Shown here piece by piece: positions 21,341 through 30,841 of a stretch of 64,000 bases of DNA. The DNA is from Thermothielavioides terrestris NRRL 8126 (taxonomy: Eukaryota; Ascomycota; Sordariomycetes; Sordariales; Chaetomiaceae), in contig NC_016461.1 of assembly GCF_000226115.1 (NCBI RefSeq), positions 4,332,882-4,396,881 on the forward strand, written 5' to 3'. Every line of letters begins with the position of its first letter. Positions within the stretch are counted from its first letter, which is position 1. A program made the position numbers and the translations under genes. Below the pieces are notes generated by a model. That model was not told the DNA's origin and searched no databases. It was given only the letters and a program-made list of their open reading frames with translations.

Positions 21341-21770
21341 AAGGCTCTGTACCTTTTCCAGCACGATCAGCACGGGCGCAGTTCGCTGTTCTTGAGATGG
21401 GCATTCGCCAGACTCTGCGCTGTACATAGCTTGCATATGCATGTCGCTAGAAGTTCAGCATACACAGCCGTTCTTGTTCCCGATCAGGCTGTTCTCGTTC
21501 CCGGTCGGCCTCTGGGCAACCGACTCCAAGACAGCTTGCCAACTCACCGAGCCTGGCCCGCCTGCATCTCGACGTGAGCCTGACGAGAGAAGTTGCTTGA
21601 GAGCCAACATCATGCAGGTTTGTCACTCACGGAGGGTTCGGTTGAAACCATCCAGTGCGGGGTTTGTGTAAGGTACTTAAGCCTAGTGAGTTTGGCCTTG
21701 CGGACACTCTTGGTTCAATGAGCATCCTTCTCTGCAGCACCGTCAGTCCCACCCTCATCTAGACGCAGAC
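21341..21770. other. Intergenic region
   Basis: 430 bp between two plus-strand genes. It should contain the cip1 3' UTR and the promoter of the small gene at 21771. I see no other feature. Confidence 0.35.
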
Positions 21771-21968
21771 ATGTGCAAGTACGCCAAGCAAACGCTCAAG
21801 TTCAAGGAGTGCAAGAACTCCACGCCCCATGTCCCTACATTCCGGGTCCTCGCCTACGGGTGCGAGACCGATAAAGGATTGCAATGCGAAAGCCTCGAGT
21901 TGGACATCAAAACCGTATCTGGCTCAGTGTCCGTAATGGGTGCTTCTCCAAAGTGCCCCCAGAACTAA
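21771..21968 (+). CDS. Small cysteine-containing protein, 65 aa
   Basis: An intronless frame starting MCKYAKQTLKFKECKNSTPH and ending VSVMGASPKCPQN. Five cysteines are spread along it, there is no signal peptide, and the ATG has a reasonable context (gcagacATGTG). The layout resembles short cytosolic zinc-knuckle-like or Cys-rich proteins common in Sordariomycetes that begin MC.Y, but I cannot assign a family or role. The short length keeps confidence moderate. Confidence 0.5.
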   Translation: MCKYAKQTLKFKECKNSTPHVPTFRVLAYGCETDKGLQCESLELDIKTVSGSVSVMGASPKCPQN

Positions 21969-22172
21969 TGTGGGAACCTAGCTCCCCATTCATCTCGAGA
22001 CGCCCATGGCTAAGCAAGGTATACGACATCTACAGTGTTGGGCCTCTACAACGAAACACGCTGGAAGCGGGCAAAGTGCGGTTGGTTAGATGGAATTTGG
22101 AGGATCGGGATTGGGAAACTTGGAAATGGGAGTCTCCTTTGTTTGTCCAACTTTTCCCAGCACACTCTGGCT

Positions 22173-22967
22173 CTAAGAGTGGTAGAGCTCCAGAGGAGTC
22201 TCAGACACGATTTGTCGTGTCAAGACTTCCAAAGCGTCGTTAGCACTGTGAAATTCTTCATGCCAGCACTTCCCTATCACCTGAGCCGCCGCGTTGCCCT
22301 CGAGAGAAGGAAACTCCTCGCGCGCATATCTCGCCTCCACCTCCTCATCCTCGAGGCCCTGGAAAGGCCGCTGCCAGGCTGTGATCTCGTAAATCGCCGA
22401 GCCCAACGCGAAGAGCTCTCGCTTGACCGCCGGGCGATCGCTGAATCGCCTCCCGCGTAAAGGTAGCTCGTATTGGGTCTCTTCACAAAACGTTGGCTTC
22501 AATCCGCAGCCCTCGAGAAGCGAGGCGCCAAAGTCACCCAGCTTAATTCGGAATCCGTGGAAGAGGAACAGATTGCGACAGCTCAGATCGCAGTACTGCA
22601 CACCTTTGGAGTGGAGGTAAGCGAGGCCCGTCGCGACGTCGAGAGCCATCCGCAACCGGGTCTGCAGCGGAGGCGGTTGGCGGGGATGCTCGGCAATATA
22701 CTGCCGGACGCAGCCCAGCGGCGCGAGCTCTAAGCGAAGCGAGTGAACACCAACGCAGTGCTCTTCGAGGCCAAAGCACTTGAGGATCTGCGGATGGTCG
22801 CCGAGGTGGGCGTAGATAGCGGCCTCTCTTGCTAAGTCGTCCTCGCAGTCATCTCGGCCGATGTAGTACTTGCCATCTCGCCAGACCTGATGGCCCTTCA
22901 GTACTGTCTTGTGGTCGGTGGTCGTCACGTAGCAAGTAGCCCCGAGGCCGAGCAATTCGTAAGGCAT
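22173..22967 (-). CDS. Protein kinase-like, divergent catalytic loop
   Basis: An intronless frame of 264 residues starting MPYELLGLGATCYVTTTDHK; the frame is open further upstream but has no ATG there. Kinase landmarks are a glycine loop (GLGATCYV), the beta-3 lysine in TVLKGH (K24), the catalytic loop YCDLSCRNLFLF (Y125-C126-D127 where most kinases have HRD, with N132 kept) and LGDFGAS (DFG at 145-147). A substrate-side motif resembling an APE segment is weak (ELPLRGRRFSDRPAVKRELFALG). This looks like one of the expanded, fungus-specific kinase families. Loss of the HRD arginine suggests no activation-loop phosphorylation control (RD-type), not loss of catalysis, since D127, N132, K24 and the DFG remain. 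The substrate is unknown. Confidence 0.75.
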   Translation of the reverse strand: MPYELLGLGATCYVTTTDHKTVLKGHQVWRDGKYYIGRDDCEDDLAREAAIYAHLGDHPQILKCFGLEEHCVGVHSLRLELAPLGCVRQYIAEHPRQPPPLQTRLRMALDVATGLAYLHSKGVQYCDLSCRNLFLFHGFRIKLGDFGASLLEGCGLKPTFCEETQYELPLRGRRFSDRPAVKRELFALGSAIYEITAWQRPFQGLEDEEVEARYAREEFPSLEGNAAAQVIGKCWHEEFHSANDALEVLTRQIVSETPLELYHS

Positions 22968-24099
22968 CAACAGGGGGGCGGGTGTGAGCAAGGCAATTTG
23001 GCGTCGAGGCCCGGGGCCTGATATCGGATGGGCGACGGCGGAATTCGCAGAATCTCGGGGTTTGGAAGAGCGACAGCTTTGAGCCAGGCTCGTAAATTGG
23101 TTCACGTTAGGGAGCCAACCGAATTCGGCATTACAGTTAGTCCGACGGCAAAGAACCCCTGTCTGCCTTTTCTTTGTATCTTTTTCTTGCGTCCCCAATG
23201 GCGCGGCACCACCGGAATGACCCGCAAAGAATCATGGCCTCTCCCGCGCTCATCGCTGGCTGTCCCTTTCACCATTGCTTTTGGGTGCGTCAGCCGAGGC
23301 GTGCACGTAAATGCCGGACGCGCTTCCGGCGGAACTTTGGCCCATCGCCTGGATAGCGAAATCATCGGTGCTTATCCTTCGTATCGGCTTCTTTCTGCTC
23401 GGGAGCGGTCTGAAGGTGCCGGCGGTTTCCGTTTGGGTCGCACGGGCGGCTCAGCCGTGGCTTGGCTGTGGCAGAGGAGCGACTGCATCATCTCGAGGGT
23501 TGGACAGTGACTTAGAGATGGCTGACTTTCAGCCAAGTGACCAACCAATATGAACTCGTATTGTGTCGCTGTGGCTACGGGAGAGAGGTGCTCTCAATGA
23601 GAGAGGGAGGGAGCGAGAGAGGGGCGGAGGGTACGCCGGCGCGTCAAGAGGTTCAAAGTTCAGGTAGAGCTCCCATTCCTCGTTCTGCTTACGGCCGCTC
23701 GTCAGTTGCTTCTACGTCAACCTCGGGCAGGATTAGGACCATGGTGGTGAGGTACAGCAGCCAATGTCACATTCCCGAGTTGTTCTCAGACCTCCGCGTC
23801 TGACGCAATATCAAAAGTGCGCCGTGCAAGACACCCGGGTTGTGACCCTGAACCCGTGTCACCTGTGCATTCAGGTTCAACAAGTTGTCTTCACTATCCA
23901 AGTTGTCCAAGCCATTCCTATGGGAATTCCGGCTCAACCGGAGCAGTCTACGAAGCTTGGATAGAAGTGACTGAGGGAATGCTTCCCCGGTTGTTTGCGG
24001 TCGAAATCGGAGTTGCAACTGTATGCCGTAGTAATCTAACATATCCTTTCTGCCATGTCGGCTGGAGCCCGGCTTGCCTTGATTTGGTTAAACGCTGAT
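22968..24099. other. Intergenic region
   Basis: About 1.1 kb between the kinase start and the GMC remnant. It contains only short frames. A GA-rich simple patch lies near 23580-23625. I see no supported gene. Confidence 0.4.
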
Positions 24100-24760
24100 A
24101 CCAGGTCCCGGCCGCTGCAGATTTCTTACCCGTTTCTTTGGCGGCATACCTCTTGACAACCTCATTTTCAACAGGGCCGGCGCAAACGCCATGGGTGGGT
24201 CGCAGGAGTGGCTGAACGACGATCAGTGGTTGTACGACTACACCACAGCAGCCTACGGCTTCATGGACTAGCAGCAGCTCGGTTTCGATGCCCGGATAAA
24301 GAGCCTCGCCCGTGGCCTCTTCAAGTACAGCATGAACGTCGTCGACGCCAAGCAGCTTCGGTCCCCCAATAACGCCGCGGTGCAGGCGGTCGAGTACATC
24401 TACGAGGCGAACTACGTGGGCACCTTGGTTTATTCCGGGGCCAAGCTCATTACGCTCATCTCGACTGTTATGCATCCTTTCTCGCACGAGATGGAGCCCC
24501 GCGAGGCCGCTCAAACAGACGAGCAGTAGCTTGCCTTCGCTAAGAAGGCGCTGGGCAGCTTCTGCCAACCTGTCGGAATCTGCGCCATGTTGCCCCGCAA
24601 GGACGGCGGCGTCATCGACTCCGATCTCCGCGTCTACAGAACGACCGGACTGCGTGTCGTCGATAGCAACATCACTCCTGCTCCCCCTTCGGCCTACATC
24701 CAGGCCGCGACGTACGGCATCGCCGAGGTCGCCGCCGCCAAGATCATCTCCGGTGCATAG
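24100..24760 (+). pseudogene. GMC oxidoreductase remnant (C-terminal part)
   Basis: A single frame from about 24100 to the stop at 24758 reads like the C-terminal third of a GMC flavin oxidoreductase (glucose oxidase/alcohol oxidase superfamily). The ending CAMLPRKDGGVIDSDLRVYR and then LRVVDSNI...SAYIQAATYGIAEVAA is the GMC_C signature. The frame is broken by two TAG stops (24269-24271 and 24527-24529). The catalytic histidine that normally sits in HPVGTCAM is glutamine here (QPVGICAM). The FAD-binding N-terminal two thirds is absent. Both stops are TAG, consistent with C-to-T mutation of CAG or G-to-A of TGG, but two events do not prove RIP. Dead gene, confident at family level. Confidence 0.8.
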
Positions 24761-25185
24761 AGAAACACGAGGGAGAAGGCAGGGTGCCGGGCCCGAACGG
24801 CCGTTCTAGTGGACGTATATCCTACAAAACACTCATAATAATGACTCGAGATCGCGCATCGATGAGGGCTGCCCGCCCTGGAGTGCCCCAATGGCCATGA
24901 CGGCCCCTGTGCCAGTCTTTCCCTTTGCTCCCGAAACGCCAAGACGCCGATACTTAACGGCGAGATCCAAAACCGAGAAAAAACCCGCGACTGTCCTTGC
25001 CCACCATGAGAGAGGTTTCCTGTGCTCGCCCGCCCCACCCACAGCCATGTCTCTTAGTGTCAATGAGATGTATGTCTCTACAAATCAAGGAATTGAGCCT
25101 TGGCAAGTCCATCCCCGCCAGGTGCCCTCAGCGGTTCCAAAGTCCAAAGGCGGCTCGTTACCGAGATACCTTCCTCGCACCTCCG
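24761..25185. other. Intergenic region
   Basis: 425 bp between the GMC remnant and the stop codon of the FHA-like kinase gene. I see nothing else supported. Confidence 0.35.
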
Positions 25186-27176
25186 TTATTCTGGGAACAT
25201 GCCAGGGAGCCGGGGTGTCACGATCTCGCTTGCAGTCGCGACCTGGTTGGGAACCGAGACCTTGTGAGCCGGTCCCGCGCCTCTCAGAGCGGCCAGTCGG
25301 ATCTTCTCGGGGTGCTTTGGTTGCATCGCCGGCGATTCTTTTTCCTGTGCCGGTTTGTTCACGGCCCATCGCCGAACTCCTTCAGCTTGCAGCTGGATCG
25401 CCAGTGATTCCTTCTCCTGCAGCCACCTGTCTAATGCCCGGATTCCTTCATGCTGTACCCGCAACGCCAATAGCCGCTCCTGCGGCTTGGCCCGCAGCGA
25501 CGGTTGTTTCCTGATGCCGTCCTTTTGGGCGCGTATGGGCTGTTGCTCCAGTGGCCTCTGTGGGATGCGGTTCGGGAGGTTGCCCGGCGACAGCGCGGGC
25601 CGGGGCGGCTTTTGGTGGCGACGCCGAGGGTACTCGATGACGGGCGGGGGCGCGGGCCGAAATCTGGCTTGCCCGTGGAGGACAATGGCTGCCGGCTGCG
25701 GCACGTCCGGTTCGATAGGCGGGATTTGATTCCTCGGAGTGGTCAAACCTTTGCCGTGAAACAAAGCGACGAGCATCTGAGCGGCCGATGCCCGAAGCAT
25801 CGGGTTCACCCTTGCCGTGGGTTGGAGCTCTGGGCAGCCACCTGCTGCGGCCTCTTGGGCAGCCCGTATGATGTCGCTAGGACTGGTCACAGACTTCGGC
25901 GGAAAATCGCAGTTTGGGAGAATCTCGGCCATGGTGACAAAAAGAGACCATACGTCCATCTTTGGGGTCTGGGACTGGCCGTTGTAGAGTTCTGGAGCGA
26001 GATACAGGCTGGTCCCGCAGAAGGTCTTTGCGTCTCGAAAGTCTTTGGCGAAGCCGAAATCCGCCAGTTGGAACAGGTACTTGTCTGGGCCCAGGACCTG
26101 GTAGAGGATGTTCAGCGGCTTGACGTCTCGGTGACAGTAGTTTCGGAAAGCGAGGTAATCCAGGGCTCTCAGCATTTGGTCCAGGACTTGAGTGCAGAGC
26201 GGTTGGGACGCCTTTCCCCCTCCAACAAGCGAATGCAAGTTCCCCTGGCGCAAGGGCATAAAGATGAGCGGCTTGTCGGTGTGGAAGTCCTTTGTCCCCA
26301 AGCATTCAATGATATGGTCCTGGCCCACGTTAGGATTAGCGACGCAGAGAAGAGTTTATAGGAGTGTGGACTTACATGCGAGACCGTTTCCATCATCTTA
26401 ATCTCCCGGTGTAGAGCAGATCGCGCTACTTCCGGATCCATGCCTGCCTGTCCTCTGAGATCGACCTCCTTGACTGCAAAGGGGTTGCCAGATGCCTGAT
26501 CAATTGTCTTGTAGACCTTGCCGAACCCGCCCTCCCCGATGAGAACTCGGCTGCCTTTGAGCTCTGTGAACAGGGGAGCTTTTGCAGACCGGAGGCGCGT
26601 CATGTACCATGAGTTGGCGGTGGAGGTCTCGGGGATCGAGAGGTCGCGTGACCTGACGTCTTTTAGCCGCTGCATGGAATCTTCGTAGCCTTTGATGGCC
26701 ATTTCCTTGAGAGACTGGATCGGGTCCGGACCCTCGGTAGACCGCCAGACCAACTTGAACTCATAAGACGCAATCGTGATTTCGTATTGTTGTCCGTAAA
26801 TGATGACACAATCTCCAGAGATTTCTTCTTCATCATCCCCCCAGTCAGATGGCACAATCTTGACAGACGAGACTCGCTTTGTCCGAACGGACAGCATCAC
26901 AACCAGTGTTTCTGGGTGTATTTCGAACGCCACGTGAACAGCTGAGTAGCTCTCGCGGAGGATCAAGTCGGTGTTTCGCCCGAGTCTGGTAATCACATTA
27001 CCGCGAGAAATCGGGGGAACATGAAAGCCAATTTCGAGCCCTGGCTTGTTTTCGGCGCTGAGCGAGACAAACCGTCGGTTATCAGGATGTGAGAGAGCCT
27101 CTTCGGCAGCCTGATTGCCACGGAGTGGGACGAGATGGAAGAGGGTTCTGTCGTTGGCTGCCGAGTTTCGAGCCAT
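25186..27176 (-). CDS. FHA-like domain plus Ser/Thr protein kinase
   Basis: Two exons, 27176-26376 and 26319-25186, with a 56-bp intron (GTAAGT...CCAG), encode 644 residues. Residues about 60-170 look like an FHA phospho-threonine-binding domain (ITRLGRNTDLILRESYSAVH, then VAFEIHPETLVVML). The kinase domain spans about 208-450 with glycine loop LIGEGGFGKVY, AVKEVDL (K236), E258 in the C-helix, HRDVKPLNIL (D332), ADFGFAKD (DFG at 354) and YLAPELY. The remaining 190 residues are Pro/Arg/Gln-rich and probably disordered, with heptad-like stretches such as LQEKESLAIQLQAEG. FHA plus kinase recalls Rad53/Cds1-type checkpoint kinases, but the arrangement (single FHA, fungal-type tail) and subtelomeric site suggest a lineage-specific relative. 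All catalytic residues are present, so I infer an active kinase. Confidence 0.82.
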
Positions 27177-27859
27177 GATGGGAAGGGAGGAGAGTGCGAA
27201 TGGGACTGGAGCAGGGAGCTGAACGTTGCTTAGCTAGCGGCAAAGGGATGAAGTCTTGGTCATCTTCTTTTTCTTCTTTTGATGGCAAAGCTGGGCAGTC
27301 CGACTCCATTTCACAGATTTCCGAGTTGCGAATGAGCACAGCAGATTCCGAGAATGACAGCATGTTGGCTGAAATGAGCGCCCACCAACACACATGGCCT
27401 AACGGAGGCGGCGGCGCCACTGAGCGCATAGTACAGCCATCCTATTCGCACGAAGCCCTGTCCTTGGAAGATGGTGTGAAGGTAGAAGGTTGGTCACCGC
27501 AAGATGGTTGGTGACGGATTTTCCCTACTGGAACAAGTGTGGGAGGGGTCAAGGCAGGGGCAGGCGGCAGATGCAACCGCTGCGGCCCTCCACAGCGGCG
27601 CGAAAGTCAGGCGCTAAAGCCAGGCGCTAAATTGCGGAAATCATTCCCAGGTCCGAAGAGGCCGAGCAGCTCGGCCTTAACTTCGGTCATGGAGCTCCTC
27701 ATCGACATCGGCAGAGCTTCCAGTTGCTCCTAACACCAGCCGCCGCAGATGACTCGACATCCACACCAACCTTGGAACCTCAAAATCGCATTCCTCTCGG
27801 TCTAGCACGCGACTGCACGCGACTGGCGCGCGACTGCACGAGACTGTACGGCGACAACC
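27177..27859. other. Divergent intergenic promoter region
   Basis: These 683 bp separate the divergent FHA-kinase and AT-hook genes. Just before the AT-hook start there is a short imperfect tandem repeat, GCACGCGACT-like units at about 27807-27845 (CGACTGCACG, CGACTGGCGC, CGACTGCACG, AGACTGTACG). I see no gene. Confidence 0.45.
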
Positions 27860-29455
27860 ATGCCACCATTTTTTGATCTGTTGCAGCTCCAGGACGCCAT
27901 AACCGCGCGCGCAGTGCCGGTTCTCGAGCGGCTGGCCACCAGCCCGAACCGTCTCAACAATTCCTTAAACAACCGATTCGAGCGCGATGACCCGCCACCA
28001 TACGTGTCCTCGAGCGAATCCGAAGAGGAAGAAGCACTGCACCATCCGGTGCTCTCTCGGCCCCGAGAGATAGTCCTCGAAGAATACAGGGATCTCCTCA
28101 GCAGGCCTTTGAACGACAACGAAACTCAAAATCTGGTGTCGTCGCTTAATGGAATCGGCATCTACACGCCCGGTGGCCGCTATCGCTACGAGGCGAGCCG
28201 GGAGCATGACCTGCTGAGCAGCTTTTACAGATCTGTAAACGCCAACTCACACGCCAATGATCTCTTGAAAGGGACAAGCGGCTATCAGAGGCGCGATGTC
28301 ATTGTAAGGCGCAATATCAGGAAGCGATGGCAGCGCCTTGGCATCTGGAACCCTGAATGGGGCATTCCTGGCCGGGTCAATAGACAGCCCAACGACAACT
28401 TGAGGAGTTGGAAGTGGAAGTGGCAGCATACCGCCGATCCGCCTCCCTCTGACCCTCGGCATCCGGTCAACCGAGCGGTGCAGCTCCGCAGAAACCTCGC
28501 CTACGGCGAGTACGCTCCGCCTCCTCCACGCTCCCGCCTTCGAGATGATTCTTCCACCTCTGAGGCCGAATCGTTCATCATATCCAGGCCTTGGTTCGTC
28601 TGGGAGGTTGAGAAGTTTGAATTCAGGGAGAGACAGCGTCGCATTCCGGTAGAGAAAAGGGGACGCCCGAATCCTGGCGAAGATAGTCTGGTAACCAAGT
28701 GGTGGAAAGAAAGAGGCGACTGGACACCTGGGTGGAAGTGGCGTCACGAGAGCCCCTCACCGGAACCCGAAGATCTGACGCTCCTGAACACGGACGACAT
28801 GGATTTCACGCCCTCTGAGGTGGACGCCCTCGAGGTGATCCCTCCCACTCCGCCGCCAAAGCCGACAACCTTTCAACCGGGCTTGCCGGAGACGGGGGGT
28901 CTTTTTGATGGCCCGTGGCAGGTTGGTTTCAAGCCTGCTGATCCTTCCGGGGACGCGCTCTCAGGCGCTGCAGATGCACCTGAAAACCAGCTTGTGCAGG
29001 AGCTGGAGGAGAGCCCCCCCAATCCGCCGCCACGCCGCCGTGGACGTCCACGCAAGCAGTCCCAGCCAGCAAGGGTTGCTGCTTCATCACCACCACCACC
29101 ACCGCGGCGCAGCGCGAGGATAGCGGCAAGGAATGCCAATCCTCCACCGCCACCTCCAGCGGTCACCGCCCAGGGAACGCGGACTCGCAGATCGAGGGGG
29201 CCTCCAGCCGCACCACCGTCGCTCAATGGACCTTCGGCCGCCGACACGCCTAAGAACAGGGGTCGCCCTCGAAAGAAGCAGGACGGCAGCATTACAAAAC
29301 CAGTTGCTTCCACAAGCAAAAAAGCGAGGAGAGCCAGTGGCAGGACAGCTGCAGTCGCCGTGGCAGCGGCGGCCCGCGTGGTAGATGGGGAAGTGACGAA
29401 GGGAGTCGCAGCAGCCGGTAAACGGCGACGAGGTCGTCCTCGACGGACAGGGTAA
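27860..29455 (+). CDS. AT-hook DNA-binding protein
   Basis: An intronless protein of 531 residues, ATG at 27860 (acaaccATGCC). The C-terminal 160 residues carry three AT-hook cores: RRRGRPRKQ near residue 395, NRGRPRKKQ near 471 and RRRGRPRRTG at the extreme C-terminus; a weaker KRGRPNPGE lies near 275. AT-hooks bind the minor groove of AT-rich DNA. The N-terminal half contains two related Trp-rich segments (RWQRLGIWNPEWGIPGR near 164-180 and WWKERGDWTPGWKWRH near 288-303), which look like an internal repeat in a conserved domain I cannot name. Pro-rich linkers separate the hooks. A chromatin role is inferred. It lies about 1.2 kb from the AT-rich, RIP-mutated retroelement, whose TpA-rich interior would be a natural AT-hook target, but nothing shows a link. 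Confidence 0.75.
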   Translation: MPPFFDLLQLQDAITARAVPVLERLATSPNRLNNSLNNRFERDDPPPYVSSSESEEEEALHHPVLSRPREIVLEEYRDLLSRPLNDNETQNLVSSLNGIGIYTPGGRYRYEASREHDLLSSFYRSVNANSHANDLLKGTSGYQRRDVIVRRNIRKRWQRLGIWNPEWGIPGRVNRQPNDNLRSWKWKWQHTADPPPSDPRHPVNRAVQLRRNLAYGEYAPPPPRSRLRDDSSTSEAESFIISRPWFVWEVEKFEFRERQRRIPVEKRGRPNPGEDSLVTKWWKERGDWTPGWKWRHESPSPEPEDLTLLNTDDMDFTPSEVDALEVIPPTPPPKPTTFQPGLPETGGLFDGPWQVGFKPADPSGDALSGAADAPENQLVQELEESPPNPPPRRRGRPRKQSQPARVAASSPPPPPRRSARIAARNANPPPPPPAVTAQGTRTRRSRGPPAAPPSLNGPSAADTPKNRGRPRKKQDGSITKPVASTSKKARRASGRTAAVAVAAAARVVDGEVTKGVAAAGKRRRGRPRRTG

Positions 29456-30603
29456 GCCCAGGTGATTGGGGTCAAGTCGGGTGAGCTGAGTCAGCCACTG
29501 AATGGCAAGACTTTGGGAGGCGAGGGATGGAGCAAACTCCCCTTGATTTTAAAGACGCATCAAGAGGCGTGGCGATCCATTGAAAGCGAAGAGGATGTTC
29601 AGTTCAAATGCCCGGCAGCCTGCTGTAAGCCACGGGGCGGAATCAGAGAGCACTACCACCCGGGCACCAACATTCATCATCAGAGCCTCGTTCCCCTCCT
29701 TCACCACCGGCCTGTTTTGACCTTTAGAACGCCCTCAATCTTTGGCTCTGTGTACACGAGAAGTACGCAAGAAGGCAAAATATCTTCTTAGCAGCCCACA
29801 ACGGCCGAGACTAAATCAACGTCGATTGACCCTTCTAACCTACTCCAGTCGCTCCCCGAGTCGCCGGCAGACCTGCGCCAGGTAGAGACAGCATTGAGCG
29901 GTGCGACCCTCGCTGCTCACTGGCCCTCCATCTCTGAAGGGCTTCAGGGTCCCGCAGCTGATGGTGCTACGGAAACCATGACCGTCCCAGAACTGGCAAC
30001 AGCCTTCAGATGTCGATCCCAACCGCCCTGTTCGAGCTTCAGTCAAACGGGGTTGCAATTGCCGCTCTTTCAGACATTTCGCGATCAACGGGACGAGATC
30101 TCTTCCGCAGACTCCGCCGATGACATTCTACGCAGTTCGTGCAACCAAGGAGGTAAGACACCTAGAGCATATCCCGTCAAGTAGGGAGTTACTACCTGAG
30201 CAATACCGCACTCCGCCAACATGACGCGTAATCAAACAATGTAGTGTACGTTATCTTCAGCGCCGAATCACGGAGCAGGTAGAGTCGGCCATCGAGATAG
30301 AATCGCCCAACTGGCAACAAGCAACCATCTAGTCGGCCCCCAAGCTGATCATGCAAAGGTTCTTTTTGCAGCAACCTGAAGCTGTCCCAAGTTGCTCGCA
30401 TTGTGCGGATCTCGTATCTATCACAGCACAACCATCTCGGCGTTAACCAGCACTAGGTTCGTCAGACTCAAAAAGTCCGCAGGGGCAACATTTGACCAGA
30501 GAGTATTGGTTACAATGGAGCTTTCTGAGACCTTGTTCGCGCTGTTCAGCAGCTACAACGGGTTTATGGGAGATCTTGTTGGTCGCCCGGACTACTGGTC
30601 ATC
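29456..30603. other. Gene-poor stretch, possible coding remnant before the retroelement
   Basis: 1.15 kb between the AT-hook gene and the retroelement. The last part (about 30450-30608) has an open plus frame reading RFVRLKKSAGATFDQRVLVT, then MELSETLFALFSSYNGFMGD, then LVGRPDYWSSI. If the element and one target duplicate are removed, this frame continues about 15 codons past the insertion (GGCEANDETSEGPGE) to a stop. It could be the end of a gene that the element disrupted, but I recognise no family. Confidence 0.35.
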
Positions 30604-30608
30604 CATCG
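30604..30608. repeat. Target-site duplication, left copy (CATCG)
   Basis: The five bases CATCG immediately before the 5' LTR match exactly the five bases after the 3' LTR (38975-38979), as expected for integrase-mediated insertion. Confidence 0.9.
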
Positions 30609-30826
30609 TGATACCGGAACCGTATCATGTATGTAAATAGATGATGACCCCATCTAGGAAAGGCTCTAGGTTAGGGTTGCGCTATATAGGGTTAACCCTG
30701 TATGGCCCATGCACCCTATACACTGCTAAGAATATCTTGGCAGTGGAGGGAGCCTCCCCACTTTGAATCCATCATCACACTTACTATCAATCTTCTGTAT
30801 ACTGTATATTGCGCGCCACTGCATCA
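30609..30826 (+). repeat. 5' long terminal repeat
   Basis: A 218-bp repeat beginning TGATACCGGAAC and ending GCCACTGCATCA. It differs from the 3' LTR at about 17 positions, all of them transitions and no indels. It contains TTAGGGTT (30671-30678) and a 12-bp palindrome AGGGTTAACCCT (30688-30699). Unlike the interior it keeps many CA and TG dinucleotides. Confidence 0.95.
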
Positions 30827-30828
30827 AA

Positions 30829-30841
30829 TGGTAGCTGCGAC
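30829..30841 (+). promoter_or_regulatory. Primer-binding site, probably initiator tRNA-Met
   Basis: TGGTAGCTGCGAC begins two bases after the LTR. TGG pairs with the CCA end of a tRNA, and from memory the first ten bases complement the 3' end of filamentous-fungal initiator tRNA-Met (GCAGCUACCA). A further match (ACT..TTCGATCG) seems to continue into the T-arm complement. Retroelements of several groups prime from this tRNA. Confidence 0.6.
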
